Shown: positions 1 through 18,466, counted from the stretch's first letter. The stretch is DNA of 39,796 nucleotides from Rhodobacter ferrooxidans (GCF_000176015.1 NZ_ACYY01000030.1:1-39796); one strand, 5' to 3'. Numbers and translations are program-made. Notes: generated by a model not told the origin, from the sequence alone.

Positions 1-18
1 AAACTTTGCCTTTGCCAT
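1..18 (-). CDS. tuf: Elongation factor Tu, first six codons only
   Basis: The minus strand reads M-A-K-A-K-F, the usual N-terminus of alphaproteobacterial EF-Tu, and the rest of the gene lies beyond the window edge. A good ribosome-binding site (CAGGAGG) sits a few bases upstream. The gene follows fusA in the same direction, the standard rpsL-rpsG-fusA-tuf order, which makes the assignment safe despite its length. Many Proteobacteria carry two near-identical tuf copies, so the sequence may stop here because of a repeat collapse. Confidence 0.85.
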
Positions 19-44
19 GATGGCCTCCTGTGCGGTTCGGATGC

Positions 45-94
45 GGCGGGGTGAACCCCGCCCTACGGGGTGGTAGGGCGGGGTTCACCCCGCC
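45..94 (-). terminator. 22-bp perfect inverted repeat between fusA and tuf
   Basis: The arms at 45-66 and 73-94 are exact reverse complements of 22 bases around a 6-base loop, which would give a very stable G/C-rich hairpin in the fusA-tuf transcript. There is no clear U-run, so complete termination is unlikely. A processing or attenuation role that sets tuf apart from upstream genes fits better. The arm core (GGGCGGGGTTCACCCCGCC) looks like a dispersed repeat rather than a gene-specific structure, but this is an impression that needs a genome count. Confidence 0.6.
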
Positions 95-101
95 ACACCG
101 G

Positions 102-2225
<2,124 letters not shown>

Positions 2226-2248
2226 TGGGCTGCCTCAGGCTTTCTTTG

Positions 2249-2719
2249 TTACCAGCGGTAATGGCTGAACGCTTTGTTGGCGTCGGCCATCTTGTGGGTG
2301 TCTTCGCGCTTCTTCACCGCGGTGCCACGGTTGTTCACCGCATCGGCCAGTTCGGCGGCCAGGCGTTCTTCCATGGTGTTCTCGTTGCGCTTGCGCGCCG
2401 CGATGATCAGCCAGCGGATCGCCAGGGCTTCGCGGCGTTCAACCCGCACTTCGACCGGCACCTGATAGGTCGCACCGCCAACCCGACGCGAGCGCACTTC
2501 GACCGAAGGCTTCACGTTGTCGAGCGCCTCGTGGAAGGCCTCGATGGGTTCGCGCTTCAGACGGGTCTGCACCCGCTCCAGCGCGTTGTAGACGATGGAT
2601 TCGGCGACAGATTTCTTGCCGTCGATCATCAGGTTGTTCATGAACTTGGTCAGGACCGTATCGCCATATTTGGCATCCGGCAGAATTTCGCGCTTTTCGG
2701 CGGCGTGACGACGGGACAT
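2249..2719 (-). CDS. rpsG: 30S ribosomal protein S7
   Basis: This 156-residue protein begins [20 protein letters not shown] and carries the S7 signatures [14 protein letters not shown] and the [12 protein letters not shown] loop. S7 nucleates assembly of the small-subunit head on 16S rRNA and contacts tRNA at the E site. In the str operon of enterobacteria it is also the translational repressor; the sequence does not show whether that holds here. It sits 12 bp after rpsL and 23 bp before fusA, on the same strand, as expected for one transcript. The length matches the family. Confidence 0.98.
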   Translation of the reverse strand: MSRRHAAEKREILPDAKYGDTVLTKFMNNLMIDGKKSVAESIVYNALERVQTRLKREPIEAFHEALDNVKPSVEVRSRRVGGATYQVPVEVRVERREALAIRWLIIAARKRNENTMEERLAAELADAVNNRGTAVKKREDTHKMADANKAFSHYRW

Positions 2720-2731
2720 CTGTCGTTCTCC

Positions 2732-3103
2732 TTATTTCGGACGCTTTGCGCCGTATTTCGACCGGCGCTGGCGACGTTCCTTGACACCCTGGGTATCAAG
2801 CACACCGCGCAGAATGTGGTAACGGACGCCGGGAAGGTCTTTGATACGGCCGCCGCGGATCAGAACCACCGAGTGTTCCTGAAGGTTGTGCTTTTCGCCG
2901 GGGATGTAGCAGATCACCTCGAAAGCGTTGGTCAAACGGACCTTTGCGACTTTCCGCATGGCCGAGTTCGGCTTCTTCGGCGTCGTCGTGTAGACGCGGG
3001 TGCAGACACCACGCTTCTGCGGGCAGGATTCCAGGTGCTGAGACTTGGACCTTCTTACGTTCGGCTCCCGCGGTTTGCGGATAAGCTGCTGGATCGTCGG
3101 CAT
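2732..3103 (-). CDS. rpsL: 30S ribosomal protein S12
   Basis: The 123-residue protein starts [12 protein letters not shown], so the ATG at 3103 is chosen over an ATG seven codons upstream, and AAAGGG lies just before it. S12 sits at the decoding centre of the small subunit. The decoding-centre segments [14 protein letters not shown] and [15 protein letters not shown] are intact, and the lysines commonly changed in streptomycin-resistant mutants are the wild-type residues. It is the first gene of the str operon, preceded by a roughly 230-base leader and a strong promoter. Confidence 0.98.
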   Translation of the reverse strand: MPTIQQLIRKPREPNVRRSKSQHLESCPQKRGVCTRVYTTTPKKPNSAMRKVAKVRLTNAFEVICYIPGEKHNLQEHSVVLIRGGRIKDLPGVRYHILRGVLDTQGVKERRQRRSKYGAKRPK

Positions 3104-3334
3104 TCGGTTCGCCCTTTGTTGCAACCCGTTATCACGTCGCCCGTCAGCGACTTTTCCGGGGGCATTTTCTTCACAAGTGCTTTACGCGACCGCAAAACAC
3201 AAATACCGCAGGCGCCCCCTTCGCGGGGACGGTGCGGTGGAATTCCAGAGGATCGGAGCGTTTCGGCCCGGATCTTGACCACTTCAGTCTTTTATTTCCC
3301 GAAATCAGGGCAAGCCTGTCTCTCGGTCACGCGG

Positions 3335-3363
3335 CGTATAGGGGGAGTCGCGGGGGATGTCAA
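3335..3363 (-). promoter_or_regulatory. Near-consensus sigma70 promoter of the rpsL-rpsG-fusA-tuf operon
   Basis: On the minus strand a perfect -35 hexamer TTGACA (3358-3363) is followed after exactly 17 bp by TATACG (3335-3340). It points toward rpsL, whose start codon is about 230 bases downstream, so the transcript would carry a long leader. The leader contains a small GC hairpin (CCCC/GGGG arms around 3215-3235) but no coding sequence that I can support. The strength of the match suits a highly expressed ribosomal operon. Confidence 0.8.
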
Positions 3364-3382
3364 CACACCCCGAAGGCTGGTT

Positions 3383-4261
3383 TCAGCCCCTGCCGCGCGC
3401 CAGCCTGCGCTCGCGCAGTAGGGCGAAAATGCCGGTCGCCACCACGATCGCGGCCCCCGCAATGGTCCAGCCATCGGGCAGGGTGTCGAAAGCCAGCCAG
3501 CCCAGCAGAATGGCCCAAAGAAGCGCGGTATAGCGGAAGGGGGCGATAAAGCCCAGATCGCCCACCCGCATCACCATCACCACCGTCAGATAGCCGATGA
3601 TCAGGTTGCAGGCCGCCGCCACGATCAGCAGCGCCTCCCAGCCGCCGACCGCCTGCCAGCCCTGAAACAGCGCCCCAACCCCGCCCATCAGCGTCACCGA
3701 AACGCTTGCGGTCAGCGCCACCAGCGCCGAGGGCACGGCGCGGGAAAGCTTGCGGGTGGACAGATCGCGCAGCACCACAAAGCCCACCGATGCCAGCCCG
3801 ACCACCGACCAGATGTCAAAGCCGCTGGTGCCGGGGCGGATGATCAAGAGCACGCCCAGAAAGCCCACGAAAATTGCTGACAACCGCCGCCAGCCCAGCG
3901 GCTCGCGCAGGAACAGTGCTGCCGCCAGCGTCACCGCCAAGGGCACGAACTGCATCACCGCCGACAGGTTGGCCAGCGGCATCTGCATCAGCGCCAGAAA
4001 GAAGGTGATGGTCGAGCCGATCTCGCCCACCACCCGCCAGCCCAGCATTGCCACATCCCGCCCGCCGACCCGCGCCCGCAAGGCGCCAGTGGCCCAGGCC
4101 AACCCGAACAGCACGGACGTGGTCAGAATCCCGCGCAGCAGCATGGTCTGATACAGCGGCTGGGTCTGCGTCACCGCCTTCATGCAGCTATCGCCCAGCG
4201 TGAAGGCCAGCATGGCGATGTTCATGTAGATCGCGCCGCGCAGATTGTCCGAGATCGCCAT
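3383..4261 (-). CDS. EamA/DMT-family membrane transporter
   Basis: This 292-residue protein has about ten hydrophobic segments arranged as two repeats of five, the drug/metabolite transporter (EamA) pattern. The end of the first repeat reads ALFLREPLGWRRLSAIFVGF, a typical EamA helix 4-5 junction, and the second half is again hydrophobic with a basic C-terminus (RERRLARGRG). Family members move amino acids, nucleosides or other small metabolites across the inner membrane; the substrate cannot be read from the sequence. The gene sits between the str operon promoter and the glycosyltransferase pair and is probably transcribed alone. Its end is only about 20 bp from the rpsL promoter. Confidence 0.85.
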   Translation of the reverse strand: MAISDNLRGAIYMNIAMLAFTLGDSCMKAVTQTQPLYQTMLLRGILTTSVLFGLAWATGALRARVGGRDVAMLGWRVVGEIGSTITFFLALMQMPLANLSAVMQFVPLAVTLAAALFLREPLGWRRLSAIFVGFLGVLLIIRPGTSGFDIWSVVGLASVGFVVLRDLSTRKLSRAVPSALVALTASVSVTLMGGVGALFQGWQAVGGWEALLIVAAACNLIIGYLTVVMVMRVGDLGFIAPFRYTALLWAILLGWLAFDTLPDGWTIAGAAIVVATGIFALLRERRLARGRG

Positions 4262-4366
4262 GCCCTGCCCCTGATTTGCGCCTCCCTACCAGCGCGCGTC
4301 TGGCGGCAAAACCGGTATCCACTTTTGCCTGACGCGCTTTAGCAGGCCCGCCGACGCGCTGCCAGT

Positions 4367-5185
4367 TCAGAACCCGCGCAATTGTTCCAGGGTGAAGGGG
4401 AAATGCCGCTTCAGCATCGCCCGCAATTCGTCGTCAGAGGGGTGCGCGATCAGGCCGCTGGCATTGGGCTGGCTGTCGTTGTCGGCATGCACGCTGCGGA
4501 TGAAGGCGGGAGTGTCGGCGTCGGTGTAGGTGGAATAATACTGCGGCAGATGGCGGTGGTTGCGCCGAAAGATGTTCTCGTCCGACCCGGCAGGCACGCA
4601 CAGGCCAAGGCCGATGCCCAGCGGCAGCTTTTCCGTCACCTCGTAAAGCGTGTTGCCCTCGGCCTTCTTTTCCAGAAACAGCCCGCGGTTGAAACCGACG
4701 GCCAGCGGTCGGTCGCTGCCCCGCGCCGTCACCAGCGCCCGGGTGATCTTGCGCAACCGGGTGACGAAGCCGCGGTCCAGCGCATCGTCGTCGTCCAGCC
4801 GGAAGCTGGTGAAATGGCTGGCACTGTCATTGCGCAGGCCGGCAAAGGCGCGCTGCATCGCCGGGTAATGCTTGAAGGCGGCCATCGCCACCACCTTGGC
4901 GCCCTTCAGTGGCGCCACCACGTCGCGCAGCCGCTTCATCGCCGGCTCTGGCAGATTGCGCCCGGTCAGGAAGACGGTCTGAAAGCCGTCATCGGTTTGC
5001 GCCAGCAGCGAGGGCAGCGTCAGCTTCTCGAACAGGTCGAACCGGCGTTGCAGCCGGTCGGGGTCGTAAAGCTGTGCCTCCAACGCGGCGGGATCAGCGA
5101 CGGTCTTGGTAAAGCCGCCATTCGACGGGTAGGAAAACCGCACCAGCCCGATGATCTGGTTTCTGAATACTGCCGCCACCCGCAC
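4367..5185 (-). CDS. Putative rhamnosyltransferase-like glycosyltransferase (PF11316 type), copy 1
   Basis: This protein of about 272 residues resembles the 'putative rhamnosyl transferase' family. The N-terminus carries GLVRFSYPSNGGF, the middle FRLDDDDAL is an acidic metal/nucleotide-sugar motif of the GT-A kind, and the C-terminal part has SVHADNDS. It has no signal peptide or membrane span, so it should act in the cytoplasm, perhaps on a surface glycan. Only GTG starts are available: codon 1 at 5185, or codon 3 at 5179, where GGAG is better spaced. The neighbouring gene is a clear paralogue (RFSYP...GGF, DDDDA, HGSNDS), which points to a local duplication. The acceptor and sugar are unknown. 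Confidence 0.7.
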   Translation of the reverse strand: MRVAAVFRNQIIGLVRFSYPSNGGFTKTVADPAALEAQLYDPDRLQRRFDLFEKLTLPSLLAQTDDGFQTVFLTGRNLPEPAMKRLRDVVAPLKGAKVVAMAAFKHYPAMQRAFAGLRNDSASHFTSFRLDDDDALDRGFVTRLRKITRALVTARGSDRPLAVGFNRGLFLEKKAEGNTLYEVTEKLPLGIGLGLCVPAGSDENIFRRNHRHLPQYYSTYTDADTPAFIRSVHADNDSQPNASGLIAHPSDDELRAMLKRHFPFTLEQLRGF

Positions 5186-5240
5186 TGCTCCGCCTGCCCC
5201 GCCGCCATGCTAGCAACGCAAGGCGCGCAAGGGAAACGGT

Positions 5241-6068
5241 TTAGCTGGCGCTGGCAGGCATGGCGGCCAGCACCGCCTGAAACCCCGCCAGATCAATGCC
5301 GAACCGCTGGCGCAGCGCCTGCGCCGCCGCCGCCGGCTCCATCTCCAGCGTATGACCGCTGGTCAGCGAGATCGAACTGTCGTTGCTGCCATGTTTGCCG
5401 CGCACATACATCAGACTGTCCTGCAAGGTCAGCCCCGGCATCAAGGCCGTCAGCCGCTGATGCGGGAAATCCAGCACCGAGCGCGGCAGCCGTGGCCGCT
5501 TGACGATGGCCAGCGCCGCTGTCAGCCGGGTTTCGATCCGCGGGTGCAAGCTGAGGGTGCCCGCATCGGCGGACAGCACGAAACCGCGGGCGTAATCCAG
5601 CGACAGCATCCGGTGGCTGCGCAGAAACCCGCGCAGCAGGCCGGTGTCGGCGCGCAAACGGGCGATGAAATCGAAAGCCACAGCATCGTCGTCGTCATGG
5701 CGGAACTCGGCGATCAGGTCGGCCTCGGGGTCGGCGTTGCGCTGCATCACCTCGCGGCAGATGGTGCGGTGCGGCGCCGGAGCCTCTTGCACAATCTGCA
5801 TCTGCGGCACCCGGGCGGTCAGCGCGCGCAAGCGGTCCAGCCAGGGCTGCGGCAGGTCGCTGCCGGTCAGCACCAGCAGCGTGAAATCCGGGTCGGTCTG
5901 CCCGGCCCAGCCAGGCAGGCAGACATGTTCGAACCACATGAACCGCTGCGCCAGCCGGTCGGGGTGGAAAAGTGCGGCGCTGCGGGCGGCGGTGTTGCCG
6001 TGGATCACCTGAAAGCCGCCCTCGGCGGGATAGGAGAACCGGCAAAGACCCAGAGCCTGTATCTTCAT
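5241..6068 (-). CDS. Putative rhamnosyltransferase-like glycosyltransferase (PF11316 type), copy 2
   Basis: This 275-residue paralogue of the neighbouring gene starts MKIQALGLCRFSYPAEGGFQ. The ATG at 6068 is preferred because it aligns with the paralogue and avoids running into the rpoC terminator and stop; the frame stays open upstream to 6227. FRHDDDDAVAFDF corresponds to the acidic motif, and GKHGSNDSSIS near residue 240 corresponds to the HADNDS segment of copy 1. The proteins are soluble and probably sugar transferases. The pair separates rpoC from the str operon, which are usually adjacent, so the genes were probably inserted here. The function is inferred from family resemblance only. 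Confidence 0.7.
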   Translation of the reverse strand: MKIQALGLCRFSYPAEGGFQVIHGNTAARSAALFHPDRLAQRFMWFEHVCLPGWAGQTDPDFTLLVLTGSDLPQPWLDRLRALTARVPQMQIVQEAPAPHRTICREVMQRNADPEADLIAEFRHDDDDAVAFDFIARLRADTGLLRGFLRSHRMLSLDYARGFVLSADAGTLSLHPRIETRLTAALAIVKRPRLPRSVLDFPHQRLTALMPGLTLQDSLMYVRGKHGSNDSSISLTSGHTLEMEPAAAAQALRQRFGIDLAGFQAVLAAMPASAS

Positions 6069-6119
6069 GCCCACCCCATCGCACCGCTGACGGCGCATCC
6101 TTGCATGGGCAGGCCCATG

Positions 6120-6151
6120 AAAAAAGCCCCCCGTCCTTGCGGACGGAGGGC
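6120..6151 (-). terminator. Rho-independent terminator after rpoC
   Basis: On the minus strand an 11-bp stem (GCCCTCCGTCC against GGACGGGGGGC, with one G-U pair) closes a GCAA tetraloop and is followed directly by six Ts. It begins about 20 bases after the rpoC stop codon and marks the end of the rplKAJL-rpoBC transcript. This also separates the downstream glycosyltransferase genes from the polymerase operon. Confidence 0.9.
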
Positions 6152-6171
6152 TGTTGCTGCAGGTCAGCCGA

Positions 6172-10437
<4,266 letters not shown>

Positions 10438-10452
10438 TCAGAAGGTGAGAGC

Positions 10453-10474
10453 CAAATTCCTTGCAAGGAATTTG
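10453..10474. repeat. 22-bp perfect palindrome in the rpoB-rpoC gap, unit 1
   Basis: Positions 10453-10474 equal their own reverse complement (half-site CAAATTCCTTG). The unit abuts a second, different 22-bp perfect palindrome with no base between them. In the rpoB-rpoC mRNA each would fold into a hairpin. They may be a processing or pausing element, or a mobile REP-like unit. The AT content contrasts with the surrounding genes. Confidence 0.75.
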
Positions 10475-10496
10475 CAAAAATCTTCGAAGATTTTTG
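10475..10496. repeat. 22-bp perfect palindrome in the rpoB-rpoC gap, unit 2
   Basis: Positions 10475-10496 are a second exact palindrome (half-site CAAAAATCTTC). It starts four bases after the rpoB stop codon and ends exactly where unit 1 begins. A-rich and U-rich arms make it look like a symmetric terminator, but full termination here would starve rpoC, so partial read-through or RNase processing is more likely. Confidence 0.75.
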
Positions 10497-10500
10497 GTCC

Positions 10501-14634
<4,134 letters not shown>

Positions 14635-14813
14635 GCTCGAAGTCACCTTTCATCATTCGCGGGCGCGCACCGTCGGGGTCACGGGGCATCGCCGCTTGCG
14701 AAACCGGGGGCAGGTTCCATACATGCAGCCCGTCCCACCGGTCTGCTCCCGAACCTTTGCCGCGCCTTGGAAGGGGTTTCCTTGCGGAAGCCGCTGCCAA
14801 GACGCGAATGGCC

Positions 14814-14871
14814 GGGCCCGAATTGCTTCGGACCCAGCCGGTATCTTGCGGTCAGGGCGCCAACGGCACCC
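14814..14871 (-). promoter_or_regulatory. Two hairpins in the rplL-rpoB intergenic region
   Basis: Immediately after the rplL stop the transcript can form a 7-bp hairpin (GGGTGCC/GGCGCCC, 14855-14871). This is followed by a 9-bp hairpin with a GCAA loop (GGGTCCGAA/TTCGGGCCC, 14814-14835). Neither has a U-run. In E. coli this gap holds an attenuator and an RNase III site that set ribosomal protein to polymerase stoichiometry; a similar role is an inference here. The rest of the 243-base gap has no open frame that I can support. Confidence 0.5.
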
Positions 14872-14877
14872 GCCCGA

Positions 14878-15252
14878 TTACTTCAGCTCGACTTTGGCGC
14901 CGGCTTCTTCCAGCTTCTTCTTGAAGCCTTCGGCGTCGGCTTTCGAGACGCCTTCCTTCACCTTGCCGCCAGCTTCGACCAGGTCCTTGGCTTCTTTCAG
15001 GCCCAGACCGGTGATCGCGCGCACTTCCTTGATCACGTTGATCTTGTTCGGGCCGGCTTCGGTCAGCACGACGTCGAATTCGGTCTGCTCTTCGACCGGA
15101 GCAGCAGCAGCCGCCGCCGGGCCAGCCACGGCAACCGCAGCGCCAGCCGCCGGTTCGATGCCGTATTTGTCTTTCAGGATGGTCTTCAGTTCTTGCGCTT
15201 GCAGCAGGGTCAGGCCCACGATGCTTTCGGCGAGTTTGTTCAGATCGGTCAT
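14878..15252 (-). CDS. rplL: 50S ribosomal protein L7/L12
   Basis: This 124-residue acidic protein has the standard layout. The N-terminal dimerization helix (residues 1-35) is followed by an alanine-rich hinge at about residues 38-53. The C-terminal factor-binding domain contains [20 protein letters not shown]. It forms the flexible stalk that recruits translational GTPases, including the EF-G encoded in this window. It follows rplJ by 65 bases in the L10 operon. The length is typical. Confidence 0.98.
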   Translation of the reverse strand: MTDLNKLAESIVGLTLLQAQELKTILKDKYGIEPAAGAAVAVAGPAAAAAAPVEEQTEFDVVLTEAGPNKINVIKEVRAITGLGLKEAKDLVEAGGKVKEGVSKADAEGFKKKLEEAGAKVELK

Positions 15253-15317
15253 TTTCAGTTCCGTTCGTTAAAGAGGGGTTCCAACGAGGTGGGGCAGGCC
15301 CACGCAGGTTTCGAAGA

Positions 15318-15833
15318 TCAGGCCGCAGCCCTTTCCTCGATGGTAGACAGAATGCTTGCGATGTTCGAAGCAGGCGCGCCAATGGCGCCGGCAATGCTGG
15401 AGGCGGGCGCACCGATACACGCCACGATCGAAGCAATAAGCTCCTCGCGCGACGGCATGGAGGCCACGGCTTTCACACCGGCCGGATCCAGGATCGTGTC
15501 GCCCATCGCCCCGCCCAGAATAACGAACTTGTCGTTCTTCTTGGCATAGGCATCCGCAACCTTCGCCGCAGCGACGGGGTCCTCGGAATAGGCCATCACG
15601 GTCATGCCCGTCAGCAGGTCACCCATCTTTGCAGCGGGCTTCCCTTCCAGGGCAATTCTGGCGAGCTTGTTCTTGGCAACGCGGACGGACCCGCCAACGG
15701 CACGCATTTCTGCGCGCAGGTCCTGCATCTGTGCAACCGTAATACCTGCGTAGTGTGCAACCACAACAACGCCAGAGCTTGCGAAGATCTGGTCGAGTTC
15801 CCCGACCACTTTCTCTTTCTGGGCTCTATCCAC
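15318..15833 (-). CDS. rplJ: 50S ribosomal protein L10
   Basis: This 171-residue protein anchors the L7/L12 dimers to 23S rRNA. Homology begins at [10 protein letters not shown], so the GTG at 15833 with GGAGTG upstream is taken as the start, although the frame stays open to 15998. Typical segments are [16 protein letters not shown] and [15 protein letters not shown]. The C-terminal helix is rich in Ala and Ile and binds L12. It comes after a long leader that probably carries its autoregulatory site. Confidence 0.96.
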   Translation of the reverse strand: MDRAQKEKVVGELDQIFASSGVVVVAHYAGITVAQMQDLRAEMRAVGGSVRVAKNKLARIALEGKPAAKMGDLLTGMTVMAYSEDPVAAAKVADAYAKKNDKFVILGGAMGDTILDPAGVKAVASMPSREELIASIVACIGAPASSIAGAIGAPASNIASILSTIEERAAA

Positions 15834-15849
15834 AGTTTCACTCCAAGGT

Positions 15850-16012
15850 TGGGGGTTTCCCCCCGGCTCATGTTTGCCCCCGCGAACGGGGGCGTTCGGG
15901 TCCGTTTCCGGGTCCCGAGGCCAGAAATGCCGAAGGGTTGCCCCCGCGGAAATTCGTCTCGATCCCCATCTCGGGCAGGAAATTAAGGCTTGCGCCACCC
16001 ACCGTCTCGGAC
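15850..16012 (-). promoter_or_regulatory. rplJ leader, probable L10 autoregulatory region
   Basis: The 234-base gap between rplA and rplJ has no credible gene but is structured. The transcript contains CGAGACGGTGGGTGGCGC (about 15995-16012), the segment TTAATTTCCTGCC and a second GAGACGAATTTCC (about 15950-15965), the repeated GAGACG pattern I associate with L10-leader kink-turn elements. Nearer rplJ are CCCCCG/CGGGGG and GGGGG/CCCCC hairpins. Binding by the L10(L12)4 complex to repress translation is known for this operon in other bacteria. The exact boundaries here are estimated. Confidence 0.55.
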
Positions 16013-16067
16013 AGGACAGGGCCTTTGGAGGCCCCGCCGTTCGCCCGGCCTTGCGACCGGGGAATTC

Positions 16068-16766
16068 TTACTTGGCCGTGGCCGAGGCCAGATCGACCGC
16101 CACGCCCGGACCCATGGTCGAGGCCAGCGACACCTTCTTCAGATAGGTGCCCTTGGCGCCCGAGGGCTTGGCGCGCGACACGGCGTCCACGAAGGCGCGG
16201 ATGTTCTGCGCCAGTTTCTCGTCCGAGAACGACACCTTGCCGATGCCGCCATGGATCACGCCGGCCTTTTCGACCTTGAACTGCACTTCGCCGCCCTTGG
16301 CCGCTTCGACCGCGGTTTTCACGTCCATGGTGACGGTGCCGACCTTCGGGTTCGGCATCAGGTTGCGCGGCCCCAGGATCTTGCCCAGACGGCCGACCAG
16401 CGGCATCATGTCCGGCGTCGCGATGCAACGGTCGAACTCGATCTTGCCGGACTGGATGGTTTCCATCAGGTCTTCGGCACCGACGATGTCGGCACCAGCG
16501 GCCTTGGCTTCATCAGCCTTGGCACCACGGGCGAACACCGCCACGCGGACAACCTTGCCGGTGCCGTTCGGCAGCGCCACGACGCCACGCACCATCTGGT
16601 CGGCGTGCCGCGGGTCAACCCCGAGGTTCATGGCGATTTCCAGGGTTTCGTCGAATTTAGCGGTGGCCGATTTCTTGATCAGCGCCACGGCGGCTTCGAC
16701 CGAGATCAGATCCTTGCCCGCGAAGGCTTCACGAGCGGCGCGGGTGCGTTTTCCAAGCTTTGCCAT
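16068..16766 (-). CDS. rplA: 50S ribosomal protein L1
   Basis: This 232-residue protein forms the mobile L1 stalk that helps release deacylated tRNA. Family segments are visible: [20 protein letters not shown], the [17 protein letters not shown] loop near residue 120-140, and GTVTMDV. It starts two bases after the rplK stop codon, so the two are translationally coupled. Downstream lies the structured rplJ leader. The length is normal. Confidence 0.98.
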   Translation of the reverse strand: MAKLGKRTRAAREAFAGKDLISVEAAVALIKKSATAKFDETLEIAMNLGVDPRHADQMVRGVVALPNGTGKVVRVAVFARGAKADEAKAAGADIVGAEDLMETIQSGKIEFDRCIATPDMMPLVGRLGKILGPRNLMPNPKVGTVTMDVKTAVEAAKGGEVQFKVEKAGVIHGGIGKVSFSDEKLAQNIRAFVDAVSRAKPSGAKGTYLKKVSLASTMGPGVAVDLASATAK

Positions 16767-16768
16767 GA

Positions 16769-17221
16769 TTATGCCTTCACCTCGATACCGCAGGATTTGG
16801 CCGAGCCGAGGATGATCTGCATCGCCGCTTCGACGTCATTGGCGTTCAGGTCTTTCATCTTGGCTTCGGCAATGGCGCGCACTTGCGCCACGGTCACCGA
16901 ACCGGCGACCACATGGCCCGGCTTCACCGACCCCTTGGCACGGTTGCGCTTGCCCACCGGGGGCAGACCCGCCGCCTTTTTCAGCATGAACGAGGCCGGA
17001 GCGGTCTTGAACTGCAGGCTGAACGACTTGTCCTGATAGTAGGTGATGATGACCGGAGTGGGCGTGCCCGGCTCGGCATCGGCGGTCTTGGCGTTGAATT
17101 CCTTGACAAACGCCATGATGTTCAAGCCGCGCTGGCCCAAAGCGGGGCCGACCGGCGGGGACGGGTTGGCTTGCCCCGCCTTCACTTGCAGCTTCAGGCT
17201 GCCGATAATCTTCTTGGCCAT
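16769..17221 (-). CDS. rplK: 50S ribosomal protein L11
   Basis: This 150-residue protein starts [20 protein letters not shown] and has the conserved [24 protein letters not shown] segment spread over residues 21-44. Its C-terminal RNA-binding domain ends in [10 protein letters not shown]-like residues ([12 protein letters not shown]). L11 sits at the GTPase-associated centre and is needed for RelA-type stringent signalling and release-factor action. AAAGGAGAGG gives a strong ribosome-binding site. It is the first gene after nusG and is close-coupled to rplA. Confidence 0.98.
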   Translation of the reverse strand: MAKKIIGSLKLQVKAGQANPSPPVGPALGQRGLNIMAFVKEFNAKTADAEPGTPTPVIITYYQDKSFSLQFKTAPASFMLKKAAGLPPVGKRNRAKGSVKPGHVVAGSVTVAQVRAIAEAKMKDLNANDVEAAMQIILGSAKSCGIEVKA

Positions 17222-17305
17222 CTGGCCTCTCCTTTTTCACCGCCCACGCGGGGCAATTTAGTGGTTCGGTCTGTCACGGACGAGCCGCGCGCGCCTCCCA
17301 CACGG

Positions 17306-17842
17306 TCACGTCAGGTTTTTGGTCACCTGGGTGAATTCCAGTTCCAGCGGGGTGGCACGGCCAAAGATCGACACGGTCACCTTCAGGCGGCTGTGGCCTT
17401 CGTCAACGTCTTCCACCATGCCGGTAAAGCCCTCGAACGGGCCATCGGACACTTGCACCTGCTCGCCGATTTCAAAGCGGATCAGGTTGCGCGGCGCTTC
17501 CAGACCTTCCTCGACCCGGTTCAGGATGGCGTTCACTTCCGAATCGCGCATCGCCTGCGGCTTGCCCTGCGGGCCCAGAAAGCCGGTGACGCGGTTGATC
17601 GACGAGATCAGGTGATAGCCCTTGTTGGTCATCTCCATCCGCACCAGCACATAGCCGGGCATGAAGCGCCGCTCGGAGGTCACCTTCTTGCCGCGCCGCA
17701 CCTCGATCACCTCTTCGGTGGGCACCAGAACTTCTTCGATCTCGTCCTGCAGACCGGCCTCGGCAACGGCTGTCTTGATCTGTTCGGCGATCTTCTTCTC
17801 GAAATTCGAGAGAACGCTCACCGAATACCACCGCTTTGCCAT
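17306..17842 (-). CDS. nusG: Transcription elongation/antitermination factor NusG
   Basis: This 178-residue protein starts MAKRWYSVSVLSNFEKKIAE. The N-terminal NGN domain contains RRFMPGYVLVRMEM and VTGFLGPQG. The C-terminal KOW domain has GEQVQVSDGPFEGFTGMVEDVD. NusG binds the beta' clamp and couples RNA polymerase to ribosomes or Rho. The gene lies between secE and rplK, the standard order, but a terminator-like hairpin separates it from secE. Confidence 0.97.
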   Translation of the reverse strand: MAKRWYSVSVLSNFEKKIAEQIKTAVAEAGLQDEIEEVLVPTEEVIEVRRGKKVTSERRFMPGYVLVRMEMTNKGYHLISSINRVTGFLGPQGKPQAMRDSEVNAILNRVEEGLEAPRNLIRFEIGEQVQVSDGPFEGFTGMVEDVDEGHSRLKVTVSIFGRATPLELEFTQVTKNLT

Positions 17843-17924
17843 GCCTCAGACACCTTCTTAACCCGCGGCAAATCCCACGGAAGTTCTTTTTATTTCAGCC
17901 GGTTATACGGCCAGCCACCCGAAC

Positions 17925-17958
17925 AAAAAACAGCGCGCAACACGAATCGCTGCGCGCC
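17925..17958 (-). terminator. Terminator-like hairpin between secE and nusG
   Basis: On the minus strand a 7-bp GC stem (GCGCGCA/TGCGCGC) with an 11-base loop is followed after TG-like bases by six Ts. It would end or attenuate the secE transcript before nusG. The nusG gene then needs read-through or its own promoter. A TATAAC hexamer lies just downstream, but without a good -35 box. Confidence 0.7.
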
Positions 17959-18028
17959 GGTTTCCATTTCTTGACGCGGGCTTACAGCCCCGCACGCCCG
18001 AATTCAAGGAAAAACGCAGCGTCGCGGC

Positions 18029-18229
18029 TTAACTGCCGAAGCTGGTCAGCACCGTGGAAAGCCCGAACCGCAGGACGATATCGACCAGCGAAAAGAACGT
18101 CGCGGCCAGCGCAGCCATGATGAAAACCATGATGGTGGTCAGCATGACTTCGCGCCGGGTCGGCCAGACCACCTTGGAGACCTCCGAGCGGACCTGCTGG
18201 ATAAACTGAAGGGGGTTCGCCTTGGCCAT
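18029..18229 (-). CDS. secE: Preprotein translocase subunit SecE
   Basis: This 66-residue protein has the single-membrane-span SecE form typical outside enterobacteria. A short amphipathic N-terminal helix with EVSKVVWPTRREV, the conserved SecE signature, precedes one hydrophobic segment at about residues 29-50. It clamps the SecY channel in the inner membrane. The ATG at 18229, with AGGAAA seven bases upstream, is chosen over the much longer open frame. It is transcribed toward nusG. Confidence 0.93.
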   Translation of the reverse strand: MAKANPLQFIQQVRSEVSKVVWPTRREVMLTTIMVFIMAALAATFFSLVDIVLRFGLSTVLTSFGS

Positions 18230-18256
18230 CATGGTTTCCTGCATTGCGTTGCAGCG

Positions 18257-18285
18257 CAGATACGCGCTTGGTCGGCGGATTTCAA
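18257..18285 (-). promoter_or_regulatory. Candidate sigma70 promoter of secE
   Basis: On the minus strand TTGAAA (18280-18285) and TATCTG (18257-18262) are separated by exactly 17 bp. They would start transcription about 20 bases before the secE ATG. No better pair is visible between tRNA-Glu and secE, but the -10 match is only moderate. Confidence 0.5.
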
Positions 18286-18466
18286 GCCGGTTATCCTGGG
18301 GTGATCGAGCATCAATTGCAGCATTATGGTGCCGGCAGCGCTTTGATCGCGACCCGGCCCGCCCCGCCGAACCGACAGGACCGAAGCCGGCCCACACCGC
18401 ACCGGGCACAGGCATCCGCCCAAAACGCTGCAGCAACACCAGTTGCAGGTCATCGGCCCAAGTTTT

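Noticed and set aside
45-94. CRISPR-like repeat
   Set aside because: It is a single inverted repeat with no regularly spaced copies. No CRISPR array was seen anywhere in the window.
3055-3282. Leader peptide upstream of rpsL
   Set aside because: A 75-codon frame overlaps the start of rpsL in another phase, but it has no family resemblance or clear translation signal.
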